38,772 nucleotides of DNA from an uncultured Methylococcaceae bacterium (GCA_903945605.1 CAJAWH010000009.1:1-38772); one strand, 5' to 3'; shown: positions 8,909 to 18,160, counted from the stretch's first letter. Program-made: numbers and translations. Notes: generated by a model from the letters alone, not told the origin.

Positions 8909-9757
8909 TTATAATGAAAACGCCTTTTTAAAAAATTCCGGTTGGGCCATTGCTGCTTTATGGATATCGGCATTGTAGTATACGGTATCGAAGGGTTTGT
9001 CAAGGCAATCTTGTTCCCTAAAGGCAGGCAATGGGTTTTTTGCAGCCAGCGTGGCGCTCCACCAACCCGACGGGTACAAACATTGCGGGAAAAACAAGGT
9101 TTGCAAGTGGCTTAAGCCGGAGTTGCCCATGGCTGCCCGCATGTCACCAATCAGTTTAAGATGGAACAAGGCCGACTCGCTTTGCTGCACTAATATACCG
9201 TTTTCTGACAAACAATTGAAACAATCACGGTAAAATGCCTCGCCAAACAAACCTTCAGCGGGGCCTACCGGATCAGTGCTGTCAACAATGATAATGTCAA
9301 CCGAATTGGGCGCGGCATCTTTGACCCATTTGATACCGTCAATAAATTTTAATTCGGCGCGAGGGTCGTTATTGGACTCGCACAATTCAGGGAAATAAAT
9401 TTCCGCCAAACGGGTGACCCGTTCATCAATGTCGATTTGCACAGCCTGTTCAACAGTGGCATGTTTTAATACTTCTTTTAACGTGCCGCAATCGCCGCCA
9501 CCGATAATCCAAACCCGTTTAGGGTCGGGGTGGCTGAACAGGGCAGGGTGGCTCATCATTTCATGGTAAAAAAAATTGTCGCGGGTGGACACCATGGTGC
9601 AGCCGTCAATCACCATCAAGTTGCCGAAGGTTTCGGTCTCATAAATTTCCAGAAATTGGAACGGAGATTGTTCCTCGTGCAATTTTTTCTTGATTTTTAG
9701 GGAAAATGCAGATTCGGCACCGGGCACTTGCTCGGTGAACCATTCGGATGGGTTCAT
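8909..9757 (-). CDS. speE: Spermidine synthase (polyamine aminopropyltransferase)
   Basis: SpeE transfers the aminopropyl group of decarboxylated SAM to putrescine, giving spermidine and methylthioadenosine. The 282 residues match the E. coli enzyme (288). Family marks in order are EQVPGAESAFSLKIKKKLHEE, the FGNLMVIDGCTMVSTRDNFFYHEMM region, GGGDCGTLKEVLKH (dcSAM binding), and DSTDPVGPAEGLF with the catalytic aspartate near 160. The start ATG at 9757 faces speA, whose ATG is 86 bases away on the other strand, so the two polyamine genes share an intergenic control region. A MarR-type gene follows without a gap. Confidence 0.96.
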   Translation of the reverse strand: MNPSEWFTEQVPGAESAFSLKIKKKLHEEQSPFQFLEIYETETFGNLMVIDGCTMVSTRDNFFYHEMMSHPALFSHPDPKRVWIIGGGDCGTLKEVLKHATVEQAVQIDIDERVTRLAEIYFPELCESNNDPRAELKFIDGIKWVKDAAPNSVDIIIVDSTDPVGPAEGLFGEAFYRDCFNCLSENGILVQQSESALFHLKLIGDMRAAMGNSGLSHLQTLFFPQCLYPSGWWSATLAAKNPLPAFREQDCLDKPFDTVYYNADIHKAAMAQPEFFKKAFSL

Positions 9758-9843
9758 GATGGGATTCCAGAAAAATAAACGGATAAATAAAAAGCCATTA
9801 TATTAGAATTTGCCCTATTTTTGGCATAAATACCGAGTGGAAC

Positions 9844-11682
9844 ATGAATTTGACTGCAGATAAAACTTGGACAACGGCACAATCCGCGCAACTGTACGCC
9901 ATTGAAAACTGGGGCGACGGCTATTTTTCCATTAATTCAAGCGGCCATGTGTGTGTACAGCCCAGCCAAGGCCAAGCCGTGGCCCTGGATTTGTTTGAAA
10001 TTGCCGAGTCTTTGAAAGATAAGCAATTGTCGTTGCCGGTGCTGGTGCGGTTCACTGATATTTTAAAAGACCGTGTCACCCGTTTGGACAACGCCTTTAA
10101 AAAAGCCTGTGCCCATTTGGGCTACCAAGGCCATTACACGCCCGTTTATCCTATTAAGGTCAACCAACAGCGGCAAGTGGTGGAGGGTATTCTGGCGGCT
10201 GACAATATCGGCCTTGAGGCTGGCAGCAAACCTGAGTTGCTGGCGATTATGGCCTTATCCAAACACGGTGTGGTGGTGTGTAATGGCTACAAAGACCGCG
10301 CCTATATCCGCTTGGCCTTAATTGGCCAGCAAATGGGGCTAAAACTGTATTTGGTGATTGAAAAGCCCTTGGAATTGGAGCTGATCATTGAAGAGGCCAC
10401 CCGTCTGGACATCAAGCCGAGCTTGGGTGTGCGGGTACGGCTGTCCAGCATCAGTGCTGGCAAATGGCAAAACAGCGGCGGTGAAAAATCCAAATTTGGC
10501 CTGCACGCTTACGAGGTGCTGCAATTGCTGGAGCGGTTAAAACGGGCTGATTTGCTGGATTGCCTGCAACTGATGCATTTTCACATGGGTTCGCAAATTG
10601 CCAATATCCACGACATTAAAATTGCCCTCAAAGAAGCGGGGCAGTTTTATGTTGAACTGCACCGCTTAGGCGCAAAAATCAAAGTGGTCGATGCCGGTGG
10701 CGGTCTTGGGGTCGATTACGACGGTAGCCGTTCGCGCCGCGAATCGTCGATCAATTACAGTTTAGATGAATACGCACACAATATTGTCCGCAGTTTTGCC
10801 GATATTTGCGCTGAAAAACAAGTGCCACAACCCGATATTATCACCGAATCCGGCCGTGCTTTGACCGCCCATCATGCCGTGTTGATCACCAATGTCACCG
10901 ATATAGAATCGGTGTATAGCAATGAATCGGCATTACAGCCCTTGCCGGAAGCTTATAATTTGGTTGAAGGCTATCATGATGCCCATTTTTTGCTGGCTGA
11001 AGCCCGCGCCAAATTTGCCCGTGACAAACTGGGCATCACCGAACTGGCACAGGCAGAAAACAGCTATGCCATCATTTGCCAGCAAATCCACAGCCAGCTT
11101 AACCCCAACAACCAAAGCGAGGCGGAGATTTTGCAAGAACTGAACGAAAAGTTGGCGGACAAAATATTCTGCAATTTTTCGCTGTTCCAGTCATTGCCCG
11201 ATATATGGGGCATCGACCAGATATTCCCTATTATGCCCATCCACCGTCTTAATGAACAACCCACTTGCCGCGCCGTCATCCAAGATTTGACCTGCGATTC
11301 GGACGGACGCATCGACCAATACATAGAAGGGCAAAATCTGGAAAAAACCTTGCCTATCCATCGTATCAGCAAAGACGACCATTATTTGATCGGGTTTTTT
11401 ATGGTCGGCGCGTATCAGGAAATCTTGGGTGATATGCATAACCTGTTTGGTGACACCCATTCCATCAACATCAAGCTGGACGATCAGGGCTACCATTTCT
11501 ATGATTTGCAAGAGGGCGAAGATGTGTCCGAATTGCTCGACTATGTGCATATCAGCAGTGCGGAATTGATGGTGGCTTATCGCGAAAAACTGGCCAATAG
11601 CTCACTGAGCTTGGCACAACAACAGTTTTGTGAGCAAGAATTGTTGGCGGGTCTTGGCGCTTATACTTACTTAGAAAAATAA
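9844..11682 (+). CDS. speA: Biosynthetic arginine decarboxylase
   Basis: SpeA decarboxylates arginine to agmatine with pyridoxal phosphate, the first step of the agmatine route to putrescine. The 612 residues are slightly shorter than E. coli SpeA (658). The PLP lysine is K105 in YPIKVNQQRQVVE. Later marks are GLEAGSKPELLAI, KSKFGLHAYEVLQLL, LLHFHMGSQ-type QLMHFHMGSQIANI, VVDAGGGLGVDYDG and ITESGRALTAHHAVL. The C-terminal ILGDMHNLFGDTHS carries the conserved site that binds the substrate guanidinium. Divergent speE lies next door. No agmatinase (speB) or agmatine deiminase gene is in the window, so putrescine formation must be completed elsewhere. Confidence 0.97.
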   Translation: MNLTADKTWTTAQSAQLYAIENWGDGYFSINSSGHVCVQPSQGQAVALDLFEIAESLKDKQLSLPVLVRFTDILKDRVTRLDNAFKKACAHLGYQGHYTPVYPIKVNQQRQVVEGILAADNIGLEAGSKPELLAIMALSKHGVVVCNGYKDRAYIRLALIGQQMGLKLYLVIEKPLELELIIEEATRLDIKPSLGVRVRLSSISAGKWQNSGGEKSKFGLHAYEVLQLLERLKRADLLDCLQLMHFHMGSQIANIHDIKIALKEAGQFYVELHRLGAKIKVVDAGGGLGVDYDGSRSRRESSINYSLDEYAHNIVRSFADICAEKQVPQPDIITESGRALTAHHAVLITNVTDIESVYSNESALQPLPEAYNLVEGYHDAHFLLAEARAKFARDKLGITELAQAENSYAIICQQIHSQLNPNNQSEAEILQELNEKLADKIFCNFSLFQSLPDIWGIDQIFPIMPIHRLNEQPTCRAVIQDLTCDSDGRIDQYIEGQNLEKTLPIHRISKDDHYLIGFFMVGAYQEILGDMHNLFGDTHSINIKLDDQGYHFYDLQEGEDVSELLDYVHISSAELMVAYREKLANSSLSLAQQQFCEQELLAGLGAYTYLEK

Positions 11683-11709
11683 CCCAGAAAAAAAACACGG
11701 AGCAAGTAC

Positions 11710-12567
11710 ATGAGGGCAGGCATGATAGGGTTGGGGGCAATGGGTCTAGGAATGGCGGCCAATCTTGCCGAAGCGGGCTATTTGGCGGCGGTGTACAACC
11801 GCACCACCGCCAAAGCCCACGACTTTGCACAACCCTTGGATGTGGTGGTTTACGAAAAACCGGAACAATTGGCGGCCCAAGTGGACATCGTGCTGCTGTG
11901 CGTATCGGCGGACAACGACGTGTTGTCGCTGGTGCAAGCCATTGCTGGCAGCATTAGGCCGGGTTCGGTGGTGGTGGATATGTCAACGGTCAGTAGCGAA
12001 ACCGCCGTGCAGGCAGCAGCGTTATTGGAGGAACGGCAAGTGGCGTTTTTGGATGCCCCCGTGTCCGGTGGCGTGGAAGGGGCCAAAAACGGCACCTTGT
12101 CGATGATGGTGGGTGGCGATGAGCAAGCATTGGAAAAGGTGCGGCTAGTGCTTGAGGCAATGACCGCAAGGATTATCCACATTGGCCCTACCGGCACAGG
12201 GCAAGCGACCAAAGCGGTCAACCAAGTGATGTGTGCGGGCATTAATCAGGCCGTCACCGAAGCTTTGGCTTTTGCAGCGGCACAACAGCTGCCCATGGCA
12301 CAAGTGCTGGAGGCGGTTGCCGGTGGTGCGGCGGGCAATTGGTTTTTGGACCACCGCGGCGCCAGCATGACTAATGGCGTGTTTGCCCCCGGTTTTAAGC
12401 TGGCCTTGCACCATAAAGATTTAAAAATTTGCCAAGCTATGGCAGAACAGGTGGGTTCGCATTTGCCCCTGACCGATGCCACGGTTCTGGCATATCGGCA
12501 ATTAATGGCTGAGGGTTTTGGTGAAGAAGATATTTCCGCTTTGTATCGGCTGAAGCATCTGGAATAG
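11710..12567 (+). CDS. NAD(P)-dependent beta-hydroxyacid dehydrogenase (GlxR/GarR/HIBADH family)
   Basis: This family reduces or oxidises small beta-hydroxyacids and their semialdehydes, for example tartronate semialdehyde, succinic semialdehyde or 3-hydroxyisobutyrate. The 285 residues show the Rossmann GLGAMGLGMAANL at residues 5-17, the substrate-binding DAPVSGGVEGAKNGTLSMMVGG (about 115-136 in two overlapping blocks), and the catalytic lysine in GTGQATKAVNQ (near 165). Residues NWFLDHR suit the glyoxylate/succinic semialdehyde reductase branch. A GGAG Shine-Dalgarno sequence supports the ATG at 11710. It follows speA by 27 bases and may be cotranscribed with it. Succinic semialdehyde arises in putrescine breakdown, but the exact substrate cannot be told from sequence. 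Confidence 0.87.
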   Translation: MRAGMIGLGAMGLGMAANLAEAGYLAAVYNRTTAKAHDFAQPLDVVVYEKPEQLAAQVDIVLLCVSADNDVLSLVQAIAGSIRPGSVVVDMSTVSSETAVQAAALLEERQVAFLDAPVSGGVEGAKNGTLSMMVGGDEQALEKVRLVLEAMTARIIHIGPTGTGQATKAVNQVMCAGINQAVTEALAFAAAQQLPMAQVLEAVAGGAAGNWFLDHRGASMTNGVFAPGFKLALHHKDLKICQAMAEQVGSHLPLTDATVLAYRQLMAEGFGEEDISALYRLKHLE

Positions 12568-12676
12568 TAAGCGGCGCAAACATAGCTGCTTGCACCGTTG
12601 ATGGTTTAGGCACGGTAAAAACCAAGTACAGAAAAATCAGTATTTGCAACTTAGCCTTGCATGACTGATTACCCAC

Positions 12677-13693
12677 TTAATCCTTAATGGCGTGTTTTCT
12701 GTTGTACAGGATTGATGAAAGCACCGACAAGCCGATCAACACCGCGCCGATCAAACCGGTCACCACTTCGGGTACGGGGATAGTCATGCTCAGCAGCATG
12801 ATCACCGCCAAGGTGCCAATGGCATAATGGGCGCCGTGTTCCAAATAGACAAATTCATCTAAAGTGCCTTTACGCACCAAAAATACTGTCAGGCTTCGTA
12901 CAAACATGGCACCCATTGCCAGGCCGAGCATGATGATGATCACATCTTGGGTGATGGCAAACGCACCGATGACACCATCGAAAGAAAACGAGGCATCCAG
13001 CACTTCCAGATAAACAAAGCTCATCACCCCGGCTTTTTTGACTGCCCCGGCCAGTTGTCCGTCGCCTGTTTCGTCATTGTCAAACAAGGCTGCCATACCA
13101 TCCACCAGCACATATAAAATTACCCCGGCAATGCCGGCCACCAAGGCTTCATGTTGAATAGCCACGGGTAGCCATTGGTGCGATGACAACAGCAGGCTTA
13201 ATGCCAAGATAATGCCAATGGATTCCAGTTTGCCTAGACCAGCCAATTTTTCTTCCAGTTTGCCTAGCCAATGCAATTCTTTGTCGGTGTCAAAAATAAA
13301 GGAAAAGAACACCATCAATAAGAACATGCCGCCGAATGCCGCGATTTGCACATGTGATGCTTCCAAATGTTTGGCATAAGTGCCGGGGTCTTTTAAGGCC
13401 ATTTCGCCTACCCCGACAAAATCAATGCCGGTTGCCACCGCAACAATGGCAATTGGGAAGAGCAGACGCATACCAAACACGGCAATCAGAATTCCCCAAG
13501 TCAGGAAGTATTGCTGCCACTTGTCATCCATACGTTTTAACACCGCCGCATTAACTACGGCGTTGTCAAACGACAAACTGACCTCAAGAACCCCTAAAAT
13601 CAGGGCGATGACGGCCCCGGTGATGCCCGCCCAAGCAAAGGCGGCTGCCAAAGCAATAACCGTGACAATGACAGAAAGTCTAAAATGTTGCAT
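12677..13693 (-). CDS. DUF475 family integral membrane protein (TerC-like)
   Basis: The 338 residues are very hydrophobic, with about nine likely membrane segments. The N-terminus (GVLEVSLSFDNAVVNAAVLKRM, in two overlapping blocks near 36-57) has the SFDNA motif, and a second copy of the idea appears at YLEVLDASFSFDGVIGAFA (about 220-238). This repeated acidic intramembrane motif is the mark of DUF475 and its TerC relatives, which are thought to handle metal ions. The specific role is unknown. It is convergent with the beta-hydroxyacid dehydrogenase gene (109 bases between stops, no convincing terminator seen) and divergent from the DUF98 gene. Confidence 0.88.
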   Translation of the reverse strand: MQHFRLSVIVTVIALAAAFAWAGITGAVIALILGVLEVSLSFDNAVVNAAVLKRMDDKWQQYFLTWGILIAVFGMRLLFPIAIVAVATGIDFVGVGEMALKDPGTYAKHLEASHVQIAAFGGMFLLMVFFSFIFDTDKELHWLGKLEEKLAGLGKLESIGIILALSLLLSSHQWLPVAIQHEALVAGIAGVILYVLVDGMAALFDNDETGDGQLAGAVKKAGVMSFVYLEVLDASFSFDGVIGAFAITQDVIIIMLGLAMGAMFVRSLTVFLVRKGTLDEFVYLEHGAHYAIGTLAVIMLLSMTIPVPEVVTGLIGAVLIGLSVLSSILYNRKHAIKD

Positions 13694-13852
13694 AGTTAAC
13701 CTGTTAAGTAATAGTGATTTGAGTATTTAAGCCTGTAACCGCTATTAAAGCAAATTTCTGGGTTGTTATAAAACTAAGCCTACATGATGAAAAGCGTGCC
13801 GGTTCACGGTAAGATAGTCAGTTTACGGATAGTCAAAGCCATTTGGGTGTCA

Positions 13853-13869
13853 CCCTATAGCCTATAGGG
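13853..13869. promoter_or_regulatory. 17-bp perfect palindrome, possible operator
   Basis: CCCTATAGCCTATAGGG is a perfect inverted repeat of 8-base arms around one central base. It lies 69 bases before the DUF98 ATG and about 160 bases before the DUF475 start, in an otherwise featureless 244-base divergent intergenic region. It could be a regulator binding site or a short hairpin. No function is established. Confidence 0.35.
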
Positions 13870-13937
13870 GCTAACTGGATTTATGCTGGCAATCCATGAT
13901 CTAGCGGCAACTGGATTAATCATACAAGGGTGGTTGG

Positions 13938-14555
13938 ATGACACTGGAGGATTTGTACAATAAACGCGGGCAAGACGGCATAAAGGACTGCTTCCGCAGC
14001 GATGGCTATATTCAGGGGGTGCAGCTTGCCTGTGATGACCATAGCCGCGTTGATATGGCGGCTGTCCCCCCTTTTCTCCGTACCATCCTTATCACCGATG
14101 GCACGGTGACCAAGAGCCTGGAAGCGTACTATTGGGAACCGGTGGTGGTGGAGATGGATTTTCAGCATAGTGTCATAACCACCCAGAATATTAACTGGTT
14201 GTACACCACTGCTGGCGAGGAAATTTTGCTGCGCGGGGTGCAATTGCGCGGCGCCCATTCAGGCAATGGCTATGCCACGGCCTTTTCTGCCATTCGTCAT
14301 AAATTGCTGCCGGAAAATTTATGTCAGGGTTTGTTGGCGGGGTCGTTGGGGATTGGCATGTTGATTAGGGATTCTGGGCTGGAAACGTACCGGCAAATTT
14401 TGGATGTTGGGGTCAAACGGCAAAAGCTTGGCCAGATCAACAGCAAGCTGCCCCCCCAGCCCTATGATTATGTGTTTAGGACATATCGCATTTTTATTGC
14501 CCATGAACCGGTCATCATCATCACCGAAAGTTTTCCTTGGGCATTATATGTCTGA
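13938..14555 (+). CDS. DUF98 family chorismate pyruvate-lyase-like protein
   Basis: The 205 residues resemble the DUF98/Rv2949c family, whose mycobacterial member converts chorismate to 4-hydroxybenzoate and pyruvate. The signature is clear: PPFLRTILITDGTVTKSLEAYYWEP (split as LRTILITDGTVTKSLEAYYW and EPVVVE, about 46-74), then LRGVQLRGAHSG (about 97-108) and the terminal RTYRIFIAHEPVIIITESFP. The final glutamate in ITESFP matches the family end. The N-terminus before residue 20 is weakly conserved. If active, it could feed ubiquinone synthesis, and ubiK and ubiH are in this window, but other family members make 4-hydroxybenzoate for pigments or secondary metabolites. Confidence 0.75.
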   Translation: MTLEDLYNKRGQDGIKDCFRSDGYIQGVQLACDDHSRVDMAAVPPFLRTILITDGTVTKSLEAYYWEPVVVEMDFQHSVITTQNINWLYTTAGEEILLRGVQLRGAHSGNGYATAFSAIRHKLLPENLCQGLLAGSLGIGMLIRDSGLETYRQILDVGVKRQKLGQINSKLPPQPYDYVFRTYRIFIAHEPVIIITESFPWALYV

Positions 14556-14682
14556 TGAGCCGGTAAGCTGCTGCGCCATTGGACAATGGCGATAGGTAAC
14601 GCGGTTGAGTTTGTTGTAACGTCTGTAATTGCTTATCATGGGCAACCATTAATGTCTTATATAAATTTTGTTTGGGGGTTGC

Positions 14683-15456
14683 GTGGATAAGCAGGCTGCA
14701 TTTTATGCACTCGATTTTGATGGCGTTATTTGCGATAGTGCCAGCGAAACCGGCATCACCGGTTGGCAGGCGGCGTGCACACTTTGGGATGATATGCCTG
14801 AACAAGCGCCCGATGCAATCATCAATGCTTTTTTGCAGGCAAGGCCGATTATTGAGACCGGCTATGAAGCCATTTTGACGGTGCGGTTACTGTACTTGCA
14901 GGCATCGGTGGGTGACATTTGCAACAACCGTGGCGAGCGCTTCACAAAGCTGATGCAAAGCCGAGGCCTTACAATTGAGCAACTAAAAACTTTGTTTGGA
15001 CAAACTCGGGATGCTTGGATAGCGACGGACCCGGTACACTGGACGACAATCAACCGGCTGTATAAGGGGATTGCAGAAAAACTGCAACACCTTGATCCAC
15101 AAACTCCTTGGTATATTGTCACCACCAAACAGGAACGCTTTGTCAAAACCATCCTTGCCGCCCATAGCATAGCCTTGCCCGAATCGGCCATCTATGGCTT
15201 GGACCGCAATTTAAGCAAAGCCCAAGTGTTGGAGCAGTTGCTTATCCGTCATCCTGATCGTGCCTGTCATTTTGTGGAAGACCGTTTGCCCACACTGCTG
15301 GCCATTAAAGACAACCCAGCCTTGACCAAAGTCAATTTAATGTTTGCCCTATGGGGTTACAATACCCCGGAGGATAAAGAACAAGCGCGGCGGCAAGGAT
15401 TGCGGTGCATTGCCTTGGATGACTTTTTGGCGACAACAGCTAACGTGACACCTTAA
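14683..15456 (+). CDS. HAD-superfamily hydrolase
   Basis: This is a probable phosphatase of the haloacid dehalogenase superfamily, with the nucleophile motif LDFDGVICDSASE (D11 and D13 from this start). Later HAD motifs are WYIVTTKQERFV (motif II threonine pair), the lysine-containing NLSKAQVLEQ (motif III) and CHFVEDRLPTLLAIKDN (motif IV). I chose GTG at 14683 (257 residues) over TTG at 14668, because a GGGGGTT purine-rich stretch sits just before it. A similar form occurs in plants and cyanobacteria. The physiological substrate is unknown. It is followed by a tyrosine phosphatase gene 55 bases downstream. Confidence 0.82.
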   Translation: MDKQAAFYALDFDGVICDSASETGITGWQAACTLWDDMPEQAPDAIINAFLQARPIIETGYEAILTVRLLYLQASVGDICNNRGERFTKLMQSRGLTIEQLKTLFGQTRDAWIATDPVHWTTINRLYKGIAEKLQHLDPQTPWYIVTTKQERFVKTILAAHSIALPESAIYGLDRNLSKAQVLEQLLIRHPDRACHFVEDRLPTLLAIKDNPALTKVNLMFALWGYNTPEDKEQARRQGLRCIALDDFLATTANVTP

Positions 15457-15511
15457 AATGCCGGACAGTTTTTGTCCACTTAACTATTTTGGGCCAGCCA
15501 AGGTAAAGAAA

Positions 15512-16015
15512 ATGGAAAAGATAAAAGTACTGTTTGTCTGCATGGGTAACATTTGCCGTTCGCCGACGGCGGAAGCGGTTTTTGCCAAGCTGATTGAAGA
15601 GCAAAAGCTCAGCCATTTGTTTTATATCGATTCTGCCGGCACTCATGCCAGCCACAGTGGCGAACCGCCAGACACGCGCTCCCAGCGGGTGGCGCAAGAG
15701 CGCGGCATTGATATGTCGCACTTGCGGGCCAGAAAGGTCATCAACGGCGATTTTGAAGATTTTGATTACCTGCTGGCGATGGATGATGATAACCATTCGA
15801 TTTTAATGAATGCCTGCCCCGAACACTATCGGCATAAAATCAAATATTTTCTGGAATATGCCCCGCATTTGGGGGAACGTGAAGTGCCAGACCCGTATTA
15901 TTCCGGCCTGCACGGGTTTGAAAGGGTATTAGATATGGTTGAAGAAGCCGCCAGTGGTTTTTTGCAATCGCTGCAAGCGGTCGGCAAAGCATCCCATTGC
16001 ATTGAGGAAAAATAG
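15512..16015 (+). CDS. Low-molecular-weight protein-tyrosine phosphatase
   Basis: The P-loop V-C10-MGNICRS with C10 and R16 (C-x5-R-S) lies near the N-terminus, as always in this family, and the general-acid aspartate is in VPDPYYSG (about 125-132). The segment IDSAGTHASHSGEPPDTRS is the other conserved block. I chose the ATG at 15512 (167 residues) over the one at 15458, because the 18 extra residues lie upstream of the usual K-x-LFVC strand and AAGG precedes this ATG. Such enzymes often dephosphorylate tyrosine kinases that control exopolysaccharide export, but no such kinase is in the window. The dienelactone hydrolase gene starts 2 bases after its stop. Confidence 0.94.
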   Translation: MEKIKVLFVCMGNICRSPTAEAVFAKLIEEQKLSHLFYIDSAGTHASHSGEPPDTRSQRVAQERGIDMSHLRARKVINGDFEDFDYLLAMDDDNHSILMNACPEHYRHKIKYFLEYAPHLGEREVPDPYYSGLHGFERVLDMVEEAASGFLQSLQAVGKASHCIEEK

Positions 16016-16017
16016 TT

Positions 16018-16737
16018 ATGGCCATTGTCACCAACACCGTCGCGTATCTGGACGGTGACACCGTACTGGAAGCTTTTTTTGCAGTGGACGATGCTATTGA
16101 TGGCATCCGTCCGTTAGTCCTTATTAGCCATACTTGGGCTGGCCGTGATCAGTTTGTTGCTGAAAAGGCGATACAAATGGCGGAGCTAGGCTATGTCGGA
16201 TTTGCCGTCGATATGTACGGGCAAGGGATATTAGGTACCTGTGCCGAAGAGAATGCCCAACTGATGCAGCCTTTTATGGATAATAGGGCAAAGTTGCAGC
16301 AGCGTATGTTGGCGGGGTTGAATGCCGCCAGACTGTTGCCATGGGCCGATGGCAATAACAGTGCTGCAATGGGCTTTTGTTTTGGTGGTTTATGCGTACT
16401 CGATTTGGCTAGGGCAGGGGCTGACATTAAAGGAGTGGTCAGTTTCCACGGATTGTTAGGTGCGCCACAAAACAGCCAAGGCAAGCCCATAACAGCCAAA
16501 GTGCTGGCCTTGCATGGGCATGACGACCCTATGGGCAAGCCTGATCAAGTGCTGGCCTTTGAACAAGAAATGACAAACGCTGGCGTAGACTGGCAAATTC
16601 ATGTGTATGGCAGCACTGTCCATGCCTTTACCAACCCACTCGCCAACAACCCCGATTTTGGCACGGTATATAACGCTAAAGCCGACCAGCGTTCATGGCA
16701 AAGTATGAAAAATTTCTTACAGGAGCTGTTCGGTTAG
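16018..16737 (+). CDS. Dienelactone hydrolase family protein
   Basis: This alpha/beta hydrolase has a cysteine nucleophile. The 239 residues show the elbow AAMGFCFGGLCVLDLARAG (cysteine near 121), the acid in LALHGHDDPMGKP (near 165-177) and the histidine in YGSTVHAFTNP (near 203). The beta-strand PLVLISHTWAGRDQF is typical of the family. It starts 2 bases after the tyrosine phosphatase stop, so the two are almost surely cotranscribed. The family includes carboxymethylenebutenolidase but also many general esterases, so the substrate is undetermined. Confidence 0.9.
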   Translation: MAIVTNTVAYLDGDTVLEAFFAVDDAIDGIRPLVLISHTWAGRDQFVAEKAIQMAELGYVGFAVDMYGQGILGTCAEENAQLMQPFMDNRAKLQQRMLAGLNAARLLPWADGNNSAAMGFCFGGLCVLDLARAGADIKGVVSFHGLLGAPQNSQGKPITAKVLALHGHDDPMGKPDQVLAFEQEMTNAGVDWQIHVYGSTVHAFTNPLANNPDFGTVYNAKADQRSWQSMKNFLQELFG

Positions 16738-16873
16738 TTTAAAACGTATCAATTAGACAGGGTAAAACGTAGCTATCGATAAGCATTTTTAATGCGTGTT
16801 CATCATTTTGAAATAAATTTAAGTTATTTTTGGGATTCTTTTGCTTAAACTCTACTTAATTAGGATTCCATCA

Positions 16874-18157
16874 ATGTTCAGTTTTAAACTAAAGCAAACA
16901 GGCTTAGTTGCGTCTTTTGCTCTTTTCGCCGCCGTAAATGCCGCCCAGGTATTTGCCGCACCCTCTGCTGATCCTGTTGTGCTGACTTTCTCCACCGTGG
17001 GCGATTCCAGAGAAGACCCTTCTTTCCCAGACCCTAGCGTTATCAACAATGCACAAATCGGTGTGGGCAATTGCCAAATCACTTCTGGTGCAGGCTTAAA
17101 CCCTAACCCTGGCCTGTCAGGTCAAGATTGCAAATGGTTGCAAAACACCGCCGCTTTGTCGATGATCTTGGACAACATCCACAGCCAAAAATCAAAACTG
17201 TTGTTTTTTAACGGTGACATGATCATGGGTTATGGTAAAGCGGGTGTTCCGGTTACCCGTAACAAGACAGGTGTGAGTGAAGTGGCTATTGCCAACCCGC
17301 AAGTATCTGATGTAATTAACTCAGACCTGATGCAGTTCTACAAACAATACGGCTTCTGGCGCGGTATGGTTGCCAATTTGATGGAAGGCGGCACTTATGT
17401 GGTGCCTGTGCCTGGCAACCATGAAACACAATGTAAACGTTGTGGCAAAGCGTCGCAAGTTGAGAACGAAAATGCTTGGCGCGACAACATGGGCGATTTG
17501 ATCCTTGACACTGCCCGTTTCACTGGCATCGTAGGTTCAGCACCACAAAACTTTAGCTTGGGCAACTCGCCTGTTATCAACGGTCCGGACAACATCACCA
17601 CCGACCAAACACAATTGAGCTATTCATTTGATGTTGGCAACGCCCATTTTGCCGTAATCAACACCGATCCAGTTGGTCATGACGGTCATGCCCCTACTGC
17701 ATGGTTGACCGCCGATTTGGCAGCTGCCCAAAGCCGTGGCGCAACCAGCATGTTTGTGTTTGGTCATAAACCAGCCTTCTATTATAGCTTTGTTGGTGCA
17801 GTGCCAAGCAGCACCGCTTCATTAAACAACAACGACGCCTCTGCTGCTGAGGCCTTTTGGGATGTGATTGTCAGCCATAAAGCCACTTATTTCAGTGGTC
17901 ATGAACACATTTACAATGTACAACAATTCGCTTCAACTTCAAAACCAAGCCTTTCAGCCTATCAAGTTATCGTAGGTTCAGGCGGCTCACCGTTTGAAAC
18001 ATCTGTTGCCACCGGCACCGCTTCAGACCGCATGTATGCATGGGCGACCGTGCAAATCCATCAAAGTGGCAAAGCAGTGATGACCACTTATGGCTTCGAC
18101 CCCACTATGGCAAACCCTGTCCAAAAACTGGCTACATCAGTAGTGCTTAACCGTTAA
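16874..18157 (+). CDS. Secreted calcineurin-like metallophosphoesterase
   Basis: A 28-residue Sec signal peptide (KLKQTGLVASFALFAAVNA, cleaved after VFA) directs it to the periplasm or outside. I chose ATG 16874 (427 residues) over an upstream TTG because it gives a normal signal peptide. The dinuclear metal site reads in order: VGDSRED (D44), FFNGDMIMG, VPGNHETQCKRCG, VFGHKPAFY and FSGHEHIYN. The insertion with a CKRC pair after the GNHE motif is uncommon. The substrate could be phosphomonoesters, diesters or nucleotides. It stands alone with 136 bases upstream and 237 downstream, and two hairpins follow it. Confidence 0.9.
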   Translation: MFSFKLKQTGLVASFALFAAVNAAQVFAAPSADPVVLTFSTVGDSREDPSFPDPSVINNAQIGVGNCQITSGAGLNPNPGLSGQDCKWLQNTAALSMILDNIHSQKSKLLFFNGDMIMGYGKAGVPVTRNKTGVSEVAIANPQVSDVINSDLMQFYKQYGFWRGMVANLMEGGTYVVPVPGNHETQCKRCGKASQVENENAWRDNMGDLILDTARFTGIVGSAPQNFSLGNSPVINGPDNITTDQTQLSYSFDVGNAHFAVINTDPVGHDGHAPTAWLTADLAAAQSRGATSMFVFGHKPAFYYSFVGAVPSSTASLNNNDASAAEAFWDVIVSHKATYFSGHEHIYNVQQFASTSKPSLSAYQVIVGSGGSPFETSVATGTASDRMYAWATVQIHQSGKAVMTTYGFDPTMANPVQKLATSVVLNR

Positions 18158-18160
18158 TTG

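Noticed and set aside
9758-9843. Specific promoters in the speE/speA intergenic region
   Set aside because: AT-rich stretches are present, but no -35/-10 pair with proper spacing was convincing on either strand.
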